A stretch of 41,403 nucleotides of DNA from Bacillota bacterium (GTDB lineage Bacteria > Bacillota > Sulfobacillia > JAJZYS01 > JAJYTV01). Numbering within the stretch: position 1 is the stretch's first letter; each line of letters begins with the position of its first letter. The translations under genes and the position numbers were made by a program. Under the pieces are notes generated by a model. The model saw nothing but the letters and a program-made list of their open reading frames with translations. It searched no databases and had not been told where the DNA came from. Of the stretch, positions 17,571 to 25,308 are shown one piece after another. Location of the stretch: NCBI GenBank assembly GCA_021793315.1, contig JAJYSZ010000018.1, forward strand, positions 1 through 41,403, written 5' to 3'.

Positions 17571-19091
17571 GTGAGCGCGGCCGTGGCCAAGAGCGGGCGT
17601 ACCTCCGCGGCGTTTCTACGCCTCTTCGTGTTCGGCGCGGGCGCCGCGGTGATGGCGGTCGAGTTCGGCGCCGAGCGGCTGATGGAGCCCTTCTTCGGCT
17701 CCTCGCAGCTCGTCTGGGCCAGCCTCATCGGGCTCATCCTCTTGGCGCTCTCGATCGGCTACGAGGTGGGCGGGCGTCTTGCCGACCGCTGGCCCCACCG
17801 GGCGACGCTCGGCTACATCACACTCGGAGCCGGTGTCTTCGTCGCCCTGCTGCCGCTGATGGCGGAGCCCCTGCTGAAGGCGATGGTGGGCGGCCTTTTG
17901 GACACGCCGGCGGGCGTGGTGATCGCCTCGCTGCTTGGCACCGTGCTGCTCTTCATGCCGCCGGTGGCGGCGCTCGGGGTCGCGAGCCCGTTCGCGATCC
18001 GCCTGGCGGCGGCGGGCGACGAGACGTCGGGCCGCCGCGCGGGTTCCCTCTACGCCTTTTCGACGCTCGGCAGCCTGCTCGGCACCTTCCTGCCCGCCTT
18101 CTGGATCATCCCGAGCTTCGGCGTGCGGGCGACCTTCTGGCTCTCTGCGGGCCTCCTCATCGTGCTGGGCCTCGTGATGGCGAGGGCGCTTGCATTGAGC
18201 TTCCTCGTCTTGTTGCCAGCGCTCTTGCCGCTTGTCCAATCCCCCCTGCTGAAGCCGATGCCGGGTCTTATCGGCGAGTGGGAGACGCCCTACCAGTTCG
18301 CTGAGGTCTACCGCCTGCCGACCGGCGAGACGGCCCTCTCGGTGAACGACGCCGCGGGCATCCAGTCGGTCTATACGCGCAAGCGCCTGACCGGCCTCTA
18401 CTACGACGCCTACCTCGTGCTGCCGTTCCTCTTCCCGCGGGGGACGGACGTCACGTCGCTCCTGATCGGCATGGCCGCGGGCACGATCCCGACCATGCTG
18501 CAGCGCGACGTCAGCTCCTACCGCAAAGTGGACCTGACGGCGGTGGAGATCGATCCGACGCTCGTGTCCCTCGGCCGGCGCTACTTTCACCTGAAGCCCG
18601 ATGCGGCGAGGGTGGTGAACGCGGATGGCCGGGTCTTTCTCGAGACGAGCAGGAGCCAGTACCGACTGATGGTCGTCGACGCCTACAGCCAGGAGATCTA
18701 TATCCCCTTCTACCTCACGACGCAACAGTTCTTTGCCCTCTGCCGCTCCCATCTGGCGCAGGACGGCGTGCTCGCGCTCAACGTGAACGCCGTGTCGAAC
18801 CATGCGGCCCTCTTGCAGGCCATCGAGCGCACCGCGATGACCGTCTTCCCGTACGTCTACGTTTCGCGGGCCCCTGGGCTCTACAACCGGCTGATCGTGG
18901 CGAGCGAGCGGCCGCTCGCCCTGCCGGCGCCGCAGGCCTTGCCAGGTTATCTCCGTCCGGTGGCGCAGGGGCTTGCCGCCACCTGGCGCAGGCCAAGCCC
19001 GGGGCCCGGCCTTGTACTGACGGACAACCTGGCGCCAGTGGAGACTCTCACCGACCAGATGATCCTGGATCGCCTCGGCCAGATTCTGTAA
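17571..19091 (+). CDS. Membrane-fused spermidine-synthase-like protein
   Basis: A 506-residue two-part protein. Residues about 15-230 contain seven or so membrane segments (LIGLILLALSIGYEVGGRLADRW and following). Residues about 250-500 resemble the spermidine synthase/methyltransferase Rossmann fold: LLIGMAAGTIPTML at the nucleotide-binding loop, LTAVEIDPTLVSLGRRYF with the acidic second motif, VVNADGRVFL and VVDAYSQE. Such fusions are widespread, but whether they make polyamines is unproven. The classic GGGDG of true spermidine synthases is replaced by GMAAG here. The GTG at 17571 is chosen since the homologous protein starts here and GGAG lies upstream; a very short frame (MTSIPVRSGL) overlaps its start. 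Confidence 0.82.
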   Translation: MSAAVAKSGRTSAAFLRLFVFGAGAAVMAVEFGAERLMEPFFGSSQLVWASLIGLILLALSIGYEVGGRLADRWPHRATLGYITLGAGVFVALLPLMAEPLLKAMVGGLLDTPAGVVIASLLGTVLLFMPPVAALGVASPFAIRLAAAGDETSGRRAGSLYAFSTLGSLLGTFLPAFWIIPSFGVRATFWLSAGLLIVLGLVMARALALSFLVLLPALLPLVQSPLLKPMPGLIGEWETPYQFAEVYRLPTGETALSVNDAAGIQSVYTRKRLTGLYYDAYLVLPFLFPRGTDVTSLLIGMAAGTIPTMLQRDVSSYRKVDLTAVEIDPTLVSLGRRYFHLKPDAARVVNADGRVFLETSRSQYRLMVVDAYSQEIYIPFYLTTQQFFALCRSHLAQDGVLALNVNAVSNHAALLQAIERTAMTVFPYVYVSRAPGLYNRLIVASERPLALPAPQALPGYLRPVAQGLAATWRRPSPGPGLVLTDNLAPVETLTDQMILDRLGQIL

Positions 19092-19559
19092 GGTCGCAGA
19101 GACACCGGCGGTGACAACCGCCCCCACTCGAAGCCGCCGGGCTGCAAGAACGACACGGAGCTTGGTACCTTCGACGTGGAGGCGATGATGTCGGCCATCC
19201 GGCCGTTCGTCTCGGCGGCGAACCTGGCTCCGCCAGCAGGGCCGGCGCCGGTACCACCGCCCGGCGGTCCCAAGCAGCACTGAGGGAGCCGACTCCGAGA
19301 GGAACTGCCGAGGAGAGCGAAGGACCGCACGCCGTGTGGTCCTTCGCCGTTGCCCTGGCTAGCGATCCATCTGCCGGAAAGACCGGTCCGCGCCGCCTTC
19401 GAGCAGGCAGCTGAGGTTCGCACAGCGTGCCCCCGTGTCGGAAAGGCGTGCGCGCAAAGCGTTCGCGGGGCCGCGTGAGGCGGCCGCAGATGGGAAAGCA
19501 CTGGCACAAGAGTGCAGTGGGCCGCAGAGAAGACAGCAAGGCGGGGGTGCGCAGATGGA
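19092..19559 (+). other. Gene-free stretch with an in-frame read-through tail and a hairpin
   Basis: After the TAA at 19089-19091 the same frame runs without another stop to TGA at 19281, giving a Pro/Ala-rich 63-codon tail that contains GTFDVEAMMSAIRPFVSAAN. No start codon with a ribosome binding site fits. It could be the decayed end of a lost gene or chance in GC-rich DNA. Otherwise only the hairpin at 19317-19347 is seen. Confidence 0.3.
19317..19347. terminator. Hairpin between convergent genes, likely bidirectional terminator
   Basis: GCGAAGGACCGCAC (19317-19330) pairs with GTGTGGTCCTTCGC (19334-19347), 14 bp with one G-U, 3-base loop. No T-run on either strand. It stands between genes ending towards each other. 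Confidence 0.55.
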
Positions 19560-20780
19560 CTATGCCACCCAGTGCGCCGTCGTGAAGAGGGCCACGAACA
19601 CGCCGCCGCACGCGATGGAGGCCCAGAGGAGCGGCCGCGTCCAGCGGGGGTGCTCCTTGAGGAAAAGCCCGGCTGCGAGGAAGATCGGCCACGCCGAGAG
19701 CAGGAAGCGCGGCGCCGACATCAGCGGCACGCCGTTGGACGGGTAGAAGAGCGGTACCAGGAGTACGACGAGCGCGTAGGACCAGAGCGCCGGGCGCAGA
19801 CGGCGGATCGCGTAGTAGAGGAGCAGTAGCCCCAGCAGCGCGAATACGAGGTTCCAGGTGTTGGAGATGACGACGAGCGGCTCACCGGTCGCGAAGAGGT
19901 GTGGCCAGGCGAGCTGCGGCATATGGCGCCAGAAGTCGCGGATGCCGATCCAGAAGGTTGTCCAGGGGAGTGCGAAGCTGCGCCCCCAGTGGGCCTGCGC
20001 GTGCTGGAACGTGAGCGGGCTGCCGAAGGCGAAGAAGAGGTAGGCCATGTAGGCGAGGAGACCGAGCGGCACCAGCAGGAGCGAGAGCCACTCGCGCCAG
20101 GGCCGGCGCTGCTGGTAGAGCGTGAGGAGGATCGGCAGGCCAATTAGGACGCCGTCCACCGACGCCGCCGAGGCAATGCCCGCCAGGAGCGCCGCCCAGC
20201 CGATGCGGCCGAGCGACAGCAGGTAGAGAGCGGCGGCCGAAAGGAGCAGGACGAGCGCCTCTGGATAGACGGCCGTGAAGTAGAAGCTGCTCGGGAAGAA
20301 GGCGAGCGCCACGATCGTATACCAGGCGGCGTCGGGTCCCAGTTCGCGGCGGGCGATCTGGTAGATGAGCCAGCTGCCGGCGAGGAAGCAGGCGAACGAG
20401 ACCAGGATACCGGAGACGTCGGTGCCGCCGAACAGCCGCACGACGAGCGGGTAGAGCGGGAAGAAGGCCGTCGCGACCGCACGGCCGCCGTAGCCCAAAG
20501 TGGCGATGGAAAGGTACCAGAAGCCGTCCCAGTGGGCCCAGACGCCCAACAGGCTCTGGCTCCAGTAGCCGGACGGCGGCACGAGGTAGCCGGGCACGGT
20601 TTGTACCCAGGCATGCGGGAAGAAGCGGTAGGCGAGGGCCCCCAACTCGACGACGAGGATGCGTGACATCACGACGAGCGCCGCCAGGAGCGCGATCGGC
20701 GACTGCAGCCAGGCGAGCGGGCTGCCGTCGCCTTCCTGCCGAGTCTGCAGGGCCTTTCGCGCCGAGAATGCCCGGTTCAA
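19560..20780 (-). CDS. PIG-V-like (GPI mannosyltransferase 2 family) membrane glycosyltransferase
   Basis: A 406-residue integral membrane protein with about ten hydrophobic segments. Family features in order: WAHWDGFWYLSIATLGYG with the catalytic-type acidic residue in the first outer loop, AFFPLYPLVVRLFGG, and FFPSSFYFTAVYPEALVLLLSAAALYLL. These are the signatures of bacterial PIG-V-like proteins, GT-C-type mannosyltransferases acting on lipid-linked sugars outside the membrane. The donor and acceptor are unknown. The start overlaps the stop of the LCP-like gene as ATGA, so the two are translationally coupled, suggesting a joint role in cell-envelope glycopolymer assembly. Confidence 0.8.
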   Translation of the reverse strand: MNRAFSARKALQTRQEGDGSPLAWLQSPIALLAALVVMSRILVVELGALAYRFFPHAWVQTVPGYLVPPSGYWSQSLLGVWAHWDGFWYLSIATLGYGGRAVATAFFPLYPLVVRLFGGTDVSGILVSFACFLAGSWLIYQIARRELGPDAAWYTIVALAFFPSSFYFTAVYPEALVLLLSAAALYLLSLGRIGWAALLAGIASAASVDGVLIGLPILLTLYQQRRPWREWLSLLLVPLGLLAYMAYLFFAFGSPLTFQHAQAHWGRSFALPWTTFWIGIRDFWRHMPQLAWPHLFATGEPLVVISNTWNLVFALLGLLLLYYAIRRLRPALWSYALVVLLVPLFYPSNGVPLMSAPRFLLSAWPIFLAAGLFLKEHPRWTRPLLWASIACGGVFVALFTTAHWVA

Positions 20781-21532
20781 GGCTTCACCTGTTTCTGAAT
20801 CAGGGTTTTCGGCAGTTGCTTTAGGCGGATGGGCGCAACCTTCTGGTCGTTCACGTAGGTGACGAGGACGAAGAGCTCATACGGCGAGAGGCTGGTACTG
20901 GAACCTGACAGGATCTCTCCCACCAGCACGGTGGTGTTGCCCTGCAGCTGCGGGACGTAGGTGATCAGGTCTGTGATCAGCTGCACCTGGCCCTTGCGAT
21001 CAGGTCGCGCATCGGGCCAGCCCAGATCGACAAGCGCCCGCTGGGGGCTCAGATTCACGGGCCATTGCGGAACGCCCTGCTGGAGCGTTGAGAGCACGTT
21101 TTCAACCACGCCGGCGTCGATCACGATGGTGCCGTTGAGTTTGATGCCGAGGGCCTGGGCGACGTCGGTCCCGATCTCCTGGCGGGACAGGTTGGGCGCA
21201 GCTGCCGCCAGCGTAGCGCCGGACGGCGTCGTGAGCTGGCCTGAGACCGGTAGGAGCCCGATCGTGCGGCTCTTGGGCCTAATCACGGCGACGAACGCGG
21301 CAACGCCGGGTCCCGAGGTGCTCGCGTCGGTCCCGCGGATGACGACCAGCACCGCCTGGGCCTTGGCCGTGGTGGGGTCGGGGCGCTGCGGCGCGCCGCC
21401 CGCGTGGATGATCAGGACCGCCGCCACGATTGAAAGGATGGCAAGCCACAGCAAAAACCGTCGACCGAAGAACCTCGGGTGGTGCTTCGCGGGCACCGGC
21501 CCGACGTTCCGCGGTCCCTGGTCGCTCAGCAT
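20777..21532 (-). CDS. LCP-like (LytR-CpsA-Psr) extracellular protein, apparently degenerate
   Basis: A 251-residue protein with one N-terminal membrane segment (LLWLAILSIVAAVLII) and an extracellular domain. The pattern VLVVIRGTDAST, AAFVAVIRPKSRTIGLLPVSG, TDVAQALGIKLNGTIVIDAGVVENVLSTL and a final IT...VPQLQGN follows the fold order of LCP phosphotransferases, which attach wall polymers to peptidoglycan. Yet the usual catalytic Arg and Asp in the R-S-D-T and P-R-D motifs are absent. It may therefore be a non-catalytic relative. Coupled by a 4-base overlap to the mannosyltransferase gene downstream. Confidence 0.55.
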   Translation of the reverse strand: MLSDQGPRNVGPVPAKHHPRFFGRRFLLWLAILSIVAAVLIIHAGGAPQRPDPTTAKAQAVLVVIRGTDASTSGPGVAAFVAVIRPKSRTIGLLPVSGQLTTPSGATLAAAAPNLSRQEIGTDVAQALGIKLNGTIVIDAGVVENVLSTLQQGVPQWPVNLSPQRALVDLGWPDARPDRKGQVQLITDLITYVPQLQGNTTVLVGEILSGSSTSLSPYELFVLVTYVNDQKVAPIRLKQLPKTLIQKQVKP

Positions 21533-21598
21533 CGGCTCTCGCGCGCAGGGGGTGCCAGCAGGCTGGACTGCTTGCGCAGCTGTTGGCGACGATCTGCT

Positions 21599-21619
21599 CG
21601 CCTTGCCGCTCGCAAGGCG
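21599..21619 (-). promoter_or_regulatory. Leader hairpin upstream of the LCP-like/mannosyltransferase operon
   Basis: CGCCTTGC (21599-21606) and GCAAGGCG (21612-21619) are perfect 8-bp arms with a 5-base loop, about 70 bases upstream of the minus-strand start. Role unknown; could be part of the untranslated leader. Confidence 0.3.
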
Positions 21620-22151
21620 GCGGCAGGCTGCAATAAGCGGACGGTATTCATAGGGCAGTCACGCCAACCTGAAGTCGAACGTTTGAGCTTGTGGTCTCGT
21701 TCGGCATGTCCGTCGGCGGCACCTGCCTTTCTCCAGTGTCGGAAGACTGCGCACACGTGCTTCAAGTATACCTTGGACACGCCTTCAGATGGCGAGGACA
21801 ACGTGAGGGCTTTCTCAGAATGCACGACCGCCCTCAGAGCGTGACGTTTGGAGGCGTCATGGGGTGGTCGCCGCCTGAGGCGCGGATCCGGCGAGCCCTG
21901 CCCACGCTCAAAGCATTGCCCAGGGCAGGCGGGATCGTTCGTGCGCCAAGGCCAGCGGGCCGAGGTTCCCGCGCAACGACTGTGGTCATGTTCTGCAAGC
22001 TAAAGGAAGTGCAGGCAACTCGAGTGTTTTGTGGAGGCATCGGCGTGTCCGCTGCTTGCGCCACCTGTGCCGCCTGGACCGGCAGTTGACCGCGTGCCTC
22101 GAGGCACGGCTGGCAGGCGGAACCCACGGTAAGCGCTCGACTGCTCGCCGC
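21620..22151. other. Gene-free stretch of about 530 bases upstream of the tRNA genes
   Basis: Open frames here (for instance 21691-22089 on the plus strand) have no ribosome binding site, no recognisable family and mixed codon usage. I see no convincing gene, repeat or RNA. It separates the minus-strand envelope operon from the plus-strand tRNA cluster and probably holds the promoter of the former. Confidence 0.4.
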
Positions 22152-22180
22152 TTGACCGTCTTTCCTCGCCCCGCTACAAT
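22152..22180 (+). promoter_or_regulatory. Sigma-A promoter of the tRNA cluster
   Basis: TTGACC (22152-22157) and TACAAT (22175-22180) stand 17 bases apart, 18 bases before the first tRNA. Both boxes match consensus at 5 of 6 positions. Confidence 0.8.
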
Positions 22181-22197
22181 GTCAGTTGTCGAGACGT

Positions 22198-22272
22198 TCC
22201 TCGATAGCTCAACGGTAGAGCATCCGGCTGTTAACCGGAGGGTTGCAGGTTCGAATCCTGCTCGAGGAGCCA
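22198..22272 (+). tRNA. tRNA-Asn (GTT)
   Basis: 75 bases with encoded CCA. Acceptor arms TCCTCGA (22198-22204) and TCGAGGA (22262-22268) pair fully. The anticodon stem TCCGG/CCGGA holds the loop CTGTTAA, anticodon GTT. The T arm has GGTTCGAATCC. First of three genes in the cluster. Confidence 0.97.
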
Positions 22273-22292
22273 ATTTTTTTGGGCTTCGGCAT

Positions 22293-22367
22293 GGGCCCAT
22301 AGCTCAGCGGTAGAGCTGCCGGCTCATAACCGGTTGGTCGCATGTTCGAATCATGCTGGGCCCACCA
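22293..22367 (+). tRNA. tRNA with CAT anticodon, most likely elongator Met
   Basis: 75 bases with encoded CCA. Acceptor arms GGGCCCA and TGGGCCC pair fully. The anticodon loop CTCATAA sits in a CCGG/CCGG stem. It lacks the three G-C pairs of the initiator anticodon stem, so it is not tRNA-fMet. A lysidine-modified tRNA-Ile2 also reads as CAT and cannot be excluded from sequence. Confidence 0.92.
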
Positions 22368-22374
22368 AAGTTTC

Positions 22375-22449
22375 GGGCGCGTAGCTCAGGGGTAGAGCGC
22401 ATGACTCACATTCATGAGGTCGCAGGTTCGAAACCTGCCGTGCCCACCA
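22375..22449 (+). tRNA. tRNA-Val (CAC)
   Basis: 75 bases with encoded CCA. Acceptor arms GGGCGCG and CGTGCCC pair with one G-U. The anticodon stem CATGA/TCATG holds the loop CTCACAT, anticodon CAC, which reads GTG, a heavily used codon in this GC-rich genome. Confidence 0.96.
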
Positions 22450-22463
22450 TCTTTGAAGAGCGT

Positions 22464-22503
22464 AGAACCCGCAGATCCGCTTGGATTTGCGGGTTCTCGT
22501 TTG
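22464..22503 (+). terminator. Terminator of the tRNA cluster
   Basis: 15-base arms 22464-22478 and 22483-22497 pair with a single G-U around a 4-base GCTT loop, followed by CGTTTGC. It also lies just beyond the end of the convergent hydrolase gene and may serve both. Confidence 0.85.
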
Positions 22504-22510
22504 CTGTATC

Positions 22511-23532
22511 TCACTGGCGCCACACCAGATGGAGGCCCTGTGCTTGCAGCCAAGTGCGCACTAACGTATGCACTTGCGCGGTGATGGGAGCGTGACCTGC
22601 GTCAAAGAAACGCATGGTCACGCGGACGCCGCCTGCGCGCATTTGGCTGTACAAGAAGTGCACTTGCGACGGCGTGGTTGCTGGGTCCCTGGTACCACCG
22701 ATCAAGAGTACGGGTATGTGGAGCTGGCCGAATTGGATGGAGTTCTCCCGCACCAGCTTTGAGGTCGGTTTCTGCCCGAAAGCCGAGACAGCCATAGTCC
22801 ATAGAGACAAGTCGTACGCGCTGAGGTTCTGGAGTTGCGCTCGCTGCGCCCAAGCTTCGTAGGTTTGAGCACCGAGCCAAGGACTGTCGAGCACTGCGGC
22901 GCGCACGCTGGTGTCACTTTCGGCCACCTGCATCGCGACGTATCCGCCTAACGAGAACCCGATCAGATAAGTGTCGCGGGGCTTCACATGAAGGCCCTCG
23001 ACATGGCTCAGAGCCTTGAGACCGTTCTCCACATCGAGGGCACAGTCGTATGGACTGCAGATGGTGCCTCGGCTGGGCTCATATCCGCCGTAATTTGGGA
23101 TGAATACGATCGCGCTTGGACTCGCCGCCGCCGCAGCGGCCAGAGGGTTGTAAGCGGGTCCCCCGGCCGACCAGTGGCTCGGCTCCGGAACTGGGAAGCC
23201 GCCGTGCAAGTACGCGACGAGCGGCAAGGGTGCTCGCTCTGCCGGGGCATCCAGGTATGCTTGCACGTCTACGCCGCGACTCCAGTAGCGAAGCGTGTAG
23301 AGGCGCTGCCCTGGGGGTAGAAGGCTGCGATCACGAGATCCGGTGATCTGGCGCAGTGAGATGGGGTGCCGTCGGTCCTGGAGTGCGTTCGATTGCCGAG
23401 CCTGAGGCCGGGAGCAGAGGTGGGATGACTCGCGGGTCCGGCGCAGGCGGTCAGGCCCAGAGCCAAGGTGGAGACTACCACCCACCGTGCGCAAGCACCA
23501 AGGCGCCGACGCACCCTGCCAAGATCGATCAC
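22511..23532 (-). CDS. Alpha/beta hydrolase (prolyl-oligopeptidase-like) lipoprotein with an apparent frameshift
   Basis: The main frame, from about position 23400 to the stop at 22511, encodes an S9-like alpha/beta hydrolase: LVAYLHGGFP (oxyanion region), GFSLGGYVAMQ (nucleophile Ser in G-x-S-x-G-G), LLIGGTRDPATT (acidic residue) and DAGHAP (His). This frame has no sensible start. In the neighbouring frame a GTG at 23532, with GGGGAG upstream, begins a clear lipoprotein signal peptide (VVVSTLALGLTAC, lipobox LTAC). Joining the two needs a single-base shift around 23390-23420. The gene is either freshly broken or carries a sequence error; the hydrolase would act at the outer membrane face. 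Confidence 0.65.
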
Positions 23533-23672
23533 GGCACCACTCCCCGACGCCCCCACTGACGCACCGTATTCTTACGTTGGTGGAGAATGCCTCCTGTCGC
23601 ACGGCGCCGTTACCTGACAAAGGGTATGGTCAGCACTTTCGCGAACCAAAGGATGTACCGGGGGGGAGTTTT

Positions 23673-25130
23673 GTGGCGAAGTCGGGCCACACGGTACAGA
23701 CGCCGAAAGCCGTGCCCATGTACCTGCAGATCTACGAGAAGATCCGCACCGACATCGAGACAGGTGCCGTGTCCGTGGGCGACAGCCTGCCGTCGGAGCG
23801 ACAGCTGCAGAAGCTTTACCGCGTCAGCCGGACCACCGTGCAGAACGCGTACGACCAGCTCGAGGCCATGGGCTATGTCACCCGGCACGCGGCGCGCGGC
23901 ACGTTCGTCGCTACGCCCCCGCAGTGGCCTAGCGCGGTGAAGCGTGAGGCCAGCTTCCGCTGCGCCCGGCCGTGGCAGTGGATGCATAACACCTTTCTGG
24001 AAGACCTGATGGAATCCGCGTCCCGCGACTACACCTTCGACTTCGAGGCCGGTCGCCCGGACATCGAGCTGTTCCCGCTCACGGATATGCAGCTCGCCCT
24101 GGAGCACCTCTTTTCGAAGAAGTCGCGGGACGTGCTGCTTTATTCGCCCACGATGGGGCTTCCCGTCCTGAGGCAGGCGATTTCCGAGATCCTGATGCCC
24201 CAGCGCGGTATCCATGACATGCCGGCGGAGAACATTCTGATCACCTCGGGCGCGATGCAGGCGATCGACCTCATCGCGAAGCTCTTCATCGAGCCGAACG
24301 ACATGGTCGTAGTGGCCAAGCCGACCTTTCCGGGCGCCTTGCAGCGCTTTGCGACCCAGGGTGCCCGGATCGTCGGTATCCCGGTCGACAGCGAGGGGAT
24401 CGACGTCGACCAGCTGGCGTCTGTCGTGAGGCAGCGGCGTCCGAGCCTGATCTATACGCAGCCCACCTGCCAGAACCCGACCGGTGTCACCTTGAGCCCG
24501 GCTAGGCGAGAGCGCCTGCTCAGGATTGCCCGGGACTACAACATCCCGGTCGTCGAGGACGACGCCTGCGGTTTCCTCTCATCCAGCAACACCCAGGCGC
24601 TCCGCGCGCAGGACGACGACGTGCTCTATGTGGGGACGTTCTCCAAGCTCGTGGCGCCGGGTTTTCGCGTGGGCTACGTGACGGCGCCGGCCAACATTGC
24701 GCGCCGGCTGGCCGGCGTCAAGCAGGTGACCGACCTGCATACGGGCTCGATCGGTCAACTGCTGCTGGAGAGCTGGCTGACCATGGGCGGCCTGGAGGAG
24801 CACCTCCAGCGCAGTCGCGACGTCTACCGGGAACGCCTGCGCACGGCGGTGGCCACCCTGCGCTGCAGCCACGTGGTGCCTGTCTACCCGGCGGAAGATG
24901 GCTTCTATCTCTTCTGCTCGCTGCCGGACGGCTTCGCGGCCCGCGCCCTGCAGCAGCGGGGCGCCGAGCGGGGCGTCATCTTCGCGTCGGGGGATGCCTT
25001 CTCGAGCGACGGGGACCTTCAGGGCCACCTGCGGCTTTGCGTCAGCGCCCTGCCGCCAGCGAGCATCAGGGTTGGACTGAGACGTCTCACCCAGATCGTG
25101 GAGGAGCAACGCGCGCCGGTCACACCCTGA
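23673..25130 (+). CDS. MocR-type regulator: GntR helix-turn-helix fused to a class I aminotransferase fold
   Basis: A 485-residue regulator. Residues about 10-80 are a winged helix of GntR type (MYLQIYEKIRTDIETGAVSVGDSLPSERQLQKLYRVSRTTVQNAYDQLEAMGYV). Residues about 110-480 are an aminotransferase-like domain: TSGAMQAIDLIAKLF, QPTCQNPTGVTLS, VEDDACGF and the PLP-binding Lys in GTFSKLVAPGFRVGYV. Such proteins sense PLP or PLP adducts of amino compounds and regulate neighbouring transport and catabolic genes or pdxST. GTG 23673 has GGGGAG just 4 bases upstream; it is the best candidate. It heads the co-directional cluster, directly before the APC permease, and pdxS lies at the far end. Confidence 0.9.
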   Translation: MAKSGHTVQTPKAVPMYLQIYEKIRTDIETGAVSVGDSLPSERQLQKLYRVSRTTVQNAYDQLEAMGYVTRHAARGTFVATPPQWPSAVKREASFRCARPWQWMHNTFLEDLMESASRDYTFDFEAGRPDIELFPLTDMQLALEHLFSKKSRDVLLYSPTMGLPVLRQAISEILMPQRGIHDMPAENILITSGAMQAIDLIAKLFIEPNDMVVVAKPTFPGALQRFATQGARIVGIPVDSEGIDVDQLASVVRQRRPSLIYTQPTCQNPTGVTLSPARRERLLRIARDYNIPVVEDDACGFLSSSNTQALRAQDDDVLYVGTFSKLVAPGFRVGYVTAPANIARRLAGVKQVTDLHTGSIGQLLLESWLTMGGLEEHLQRSRDVYRERLRTAVATLRCSHVVPVYPAEDGFYLFCSLPDGFAARALQQRGAERGVIFASGDAFSSDGDLQGHLRLCVSALPPASIRVGLRRLTQIVEEQRAPVTP

Positions 25131-25154
25131 ACGACACAACTGGACCGATCGGGC

Positions 25155-25190
25155 GGCCGAGTGGACACTGCGAAAGCGGTCCATTCGGCC
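25155..25190 (+). terminator. Hairpin between the MocR gene and the APC permease
   Basis: GGCCGAGTGGAC (25155-25166) pairs with GTCCATTCGGCC (25179-25190), 12 bp with one G-U, loop of 12. No T-run follows, so it may be a terminator, an attenuator or an operator. Confidence 0.4.
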
Positions 25191-25198
25191 TATCTGCG

Positions 25199-25208
25199 TC
25201 TGTACAGA
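25199..25208. promoter_or_regulatory. Palindrome TCTGTACAGA, candidate operator
   Basis: A perfect 10-bp palindrome, with flanking ATCTG/CAGAT repeats (25192-25196 and 25205-25209), about 100 bases before the APC permease start. It is a candidate binding site for the MocR protein encoded just upstream. Confidence 0.35.
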
Positions 25209-25308
25209 TGGCCAGACCAATGGTTAAATGCCGATAACGCCTCGCCAGGCGTCTGCCGGCGTAGGCGCGGCCCCGGGTGGAGACTTCGTGGAACGAAGGG
25301 GGAGTACC

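Noticed and set aside
17616..19280. A 554-codon minus-strand frame opposite the spermidine-synthase-like gene
   Set aside because: Arg/His-rich mirror of the real frame, no ribosome binding site, no recognisable domain.
21691..22089. A 132-codon plus-strand frame before the tRNA genes
   Set aside because: No ribosome binding site, mixed amino acid composition and no family resemblance.
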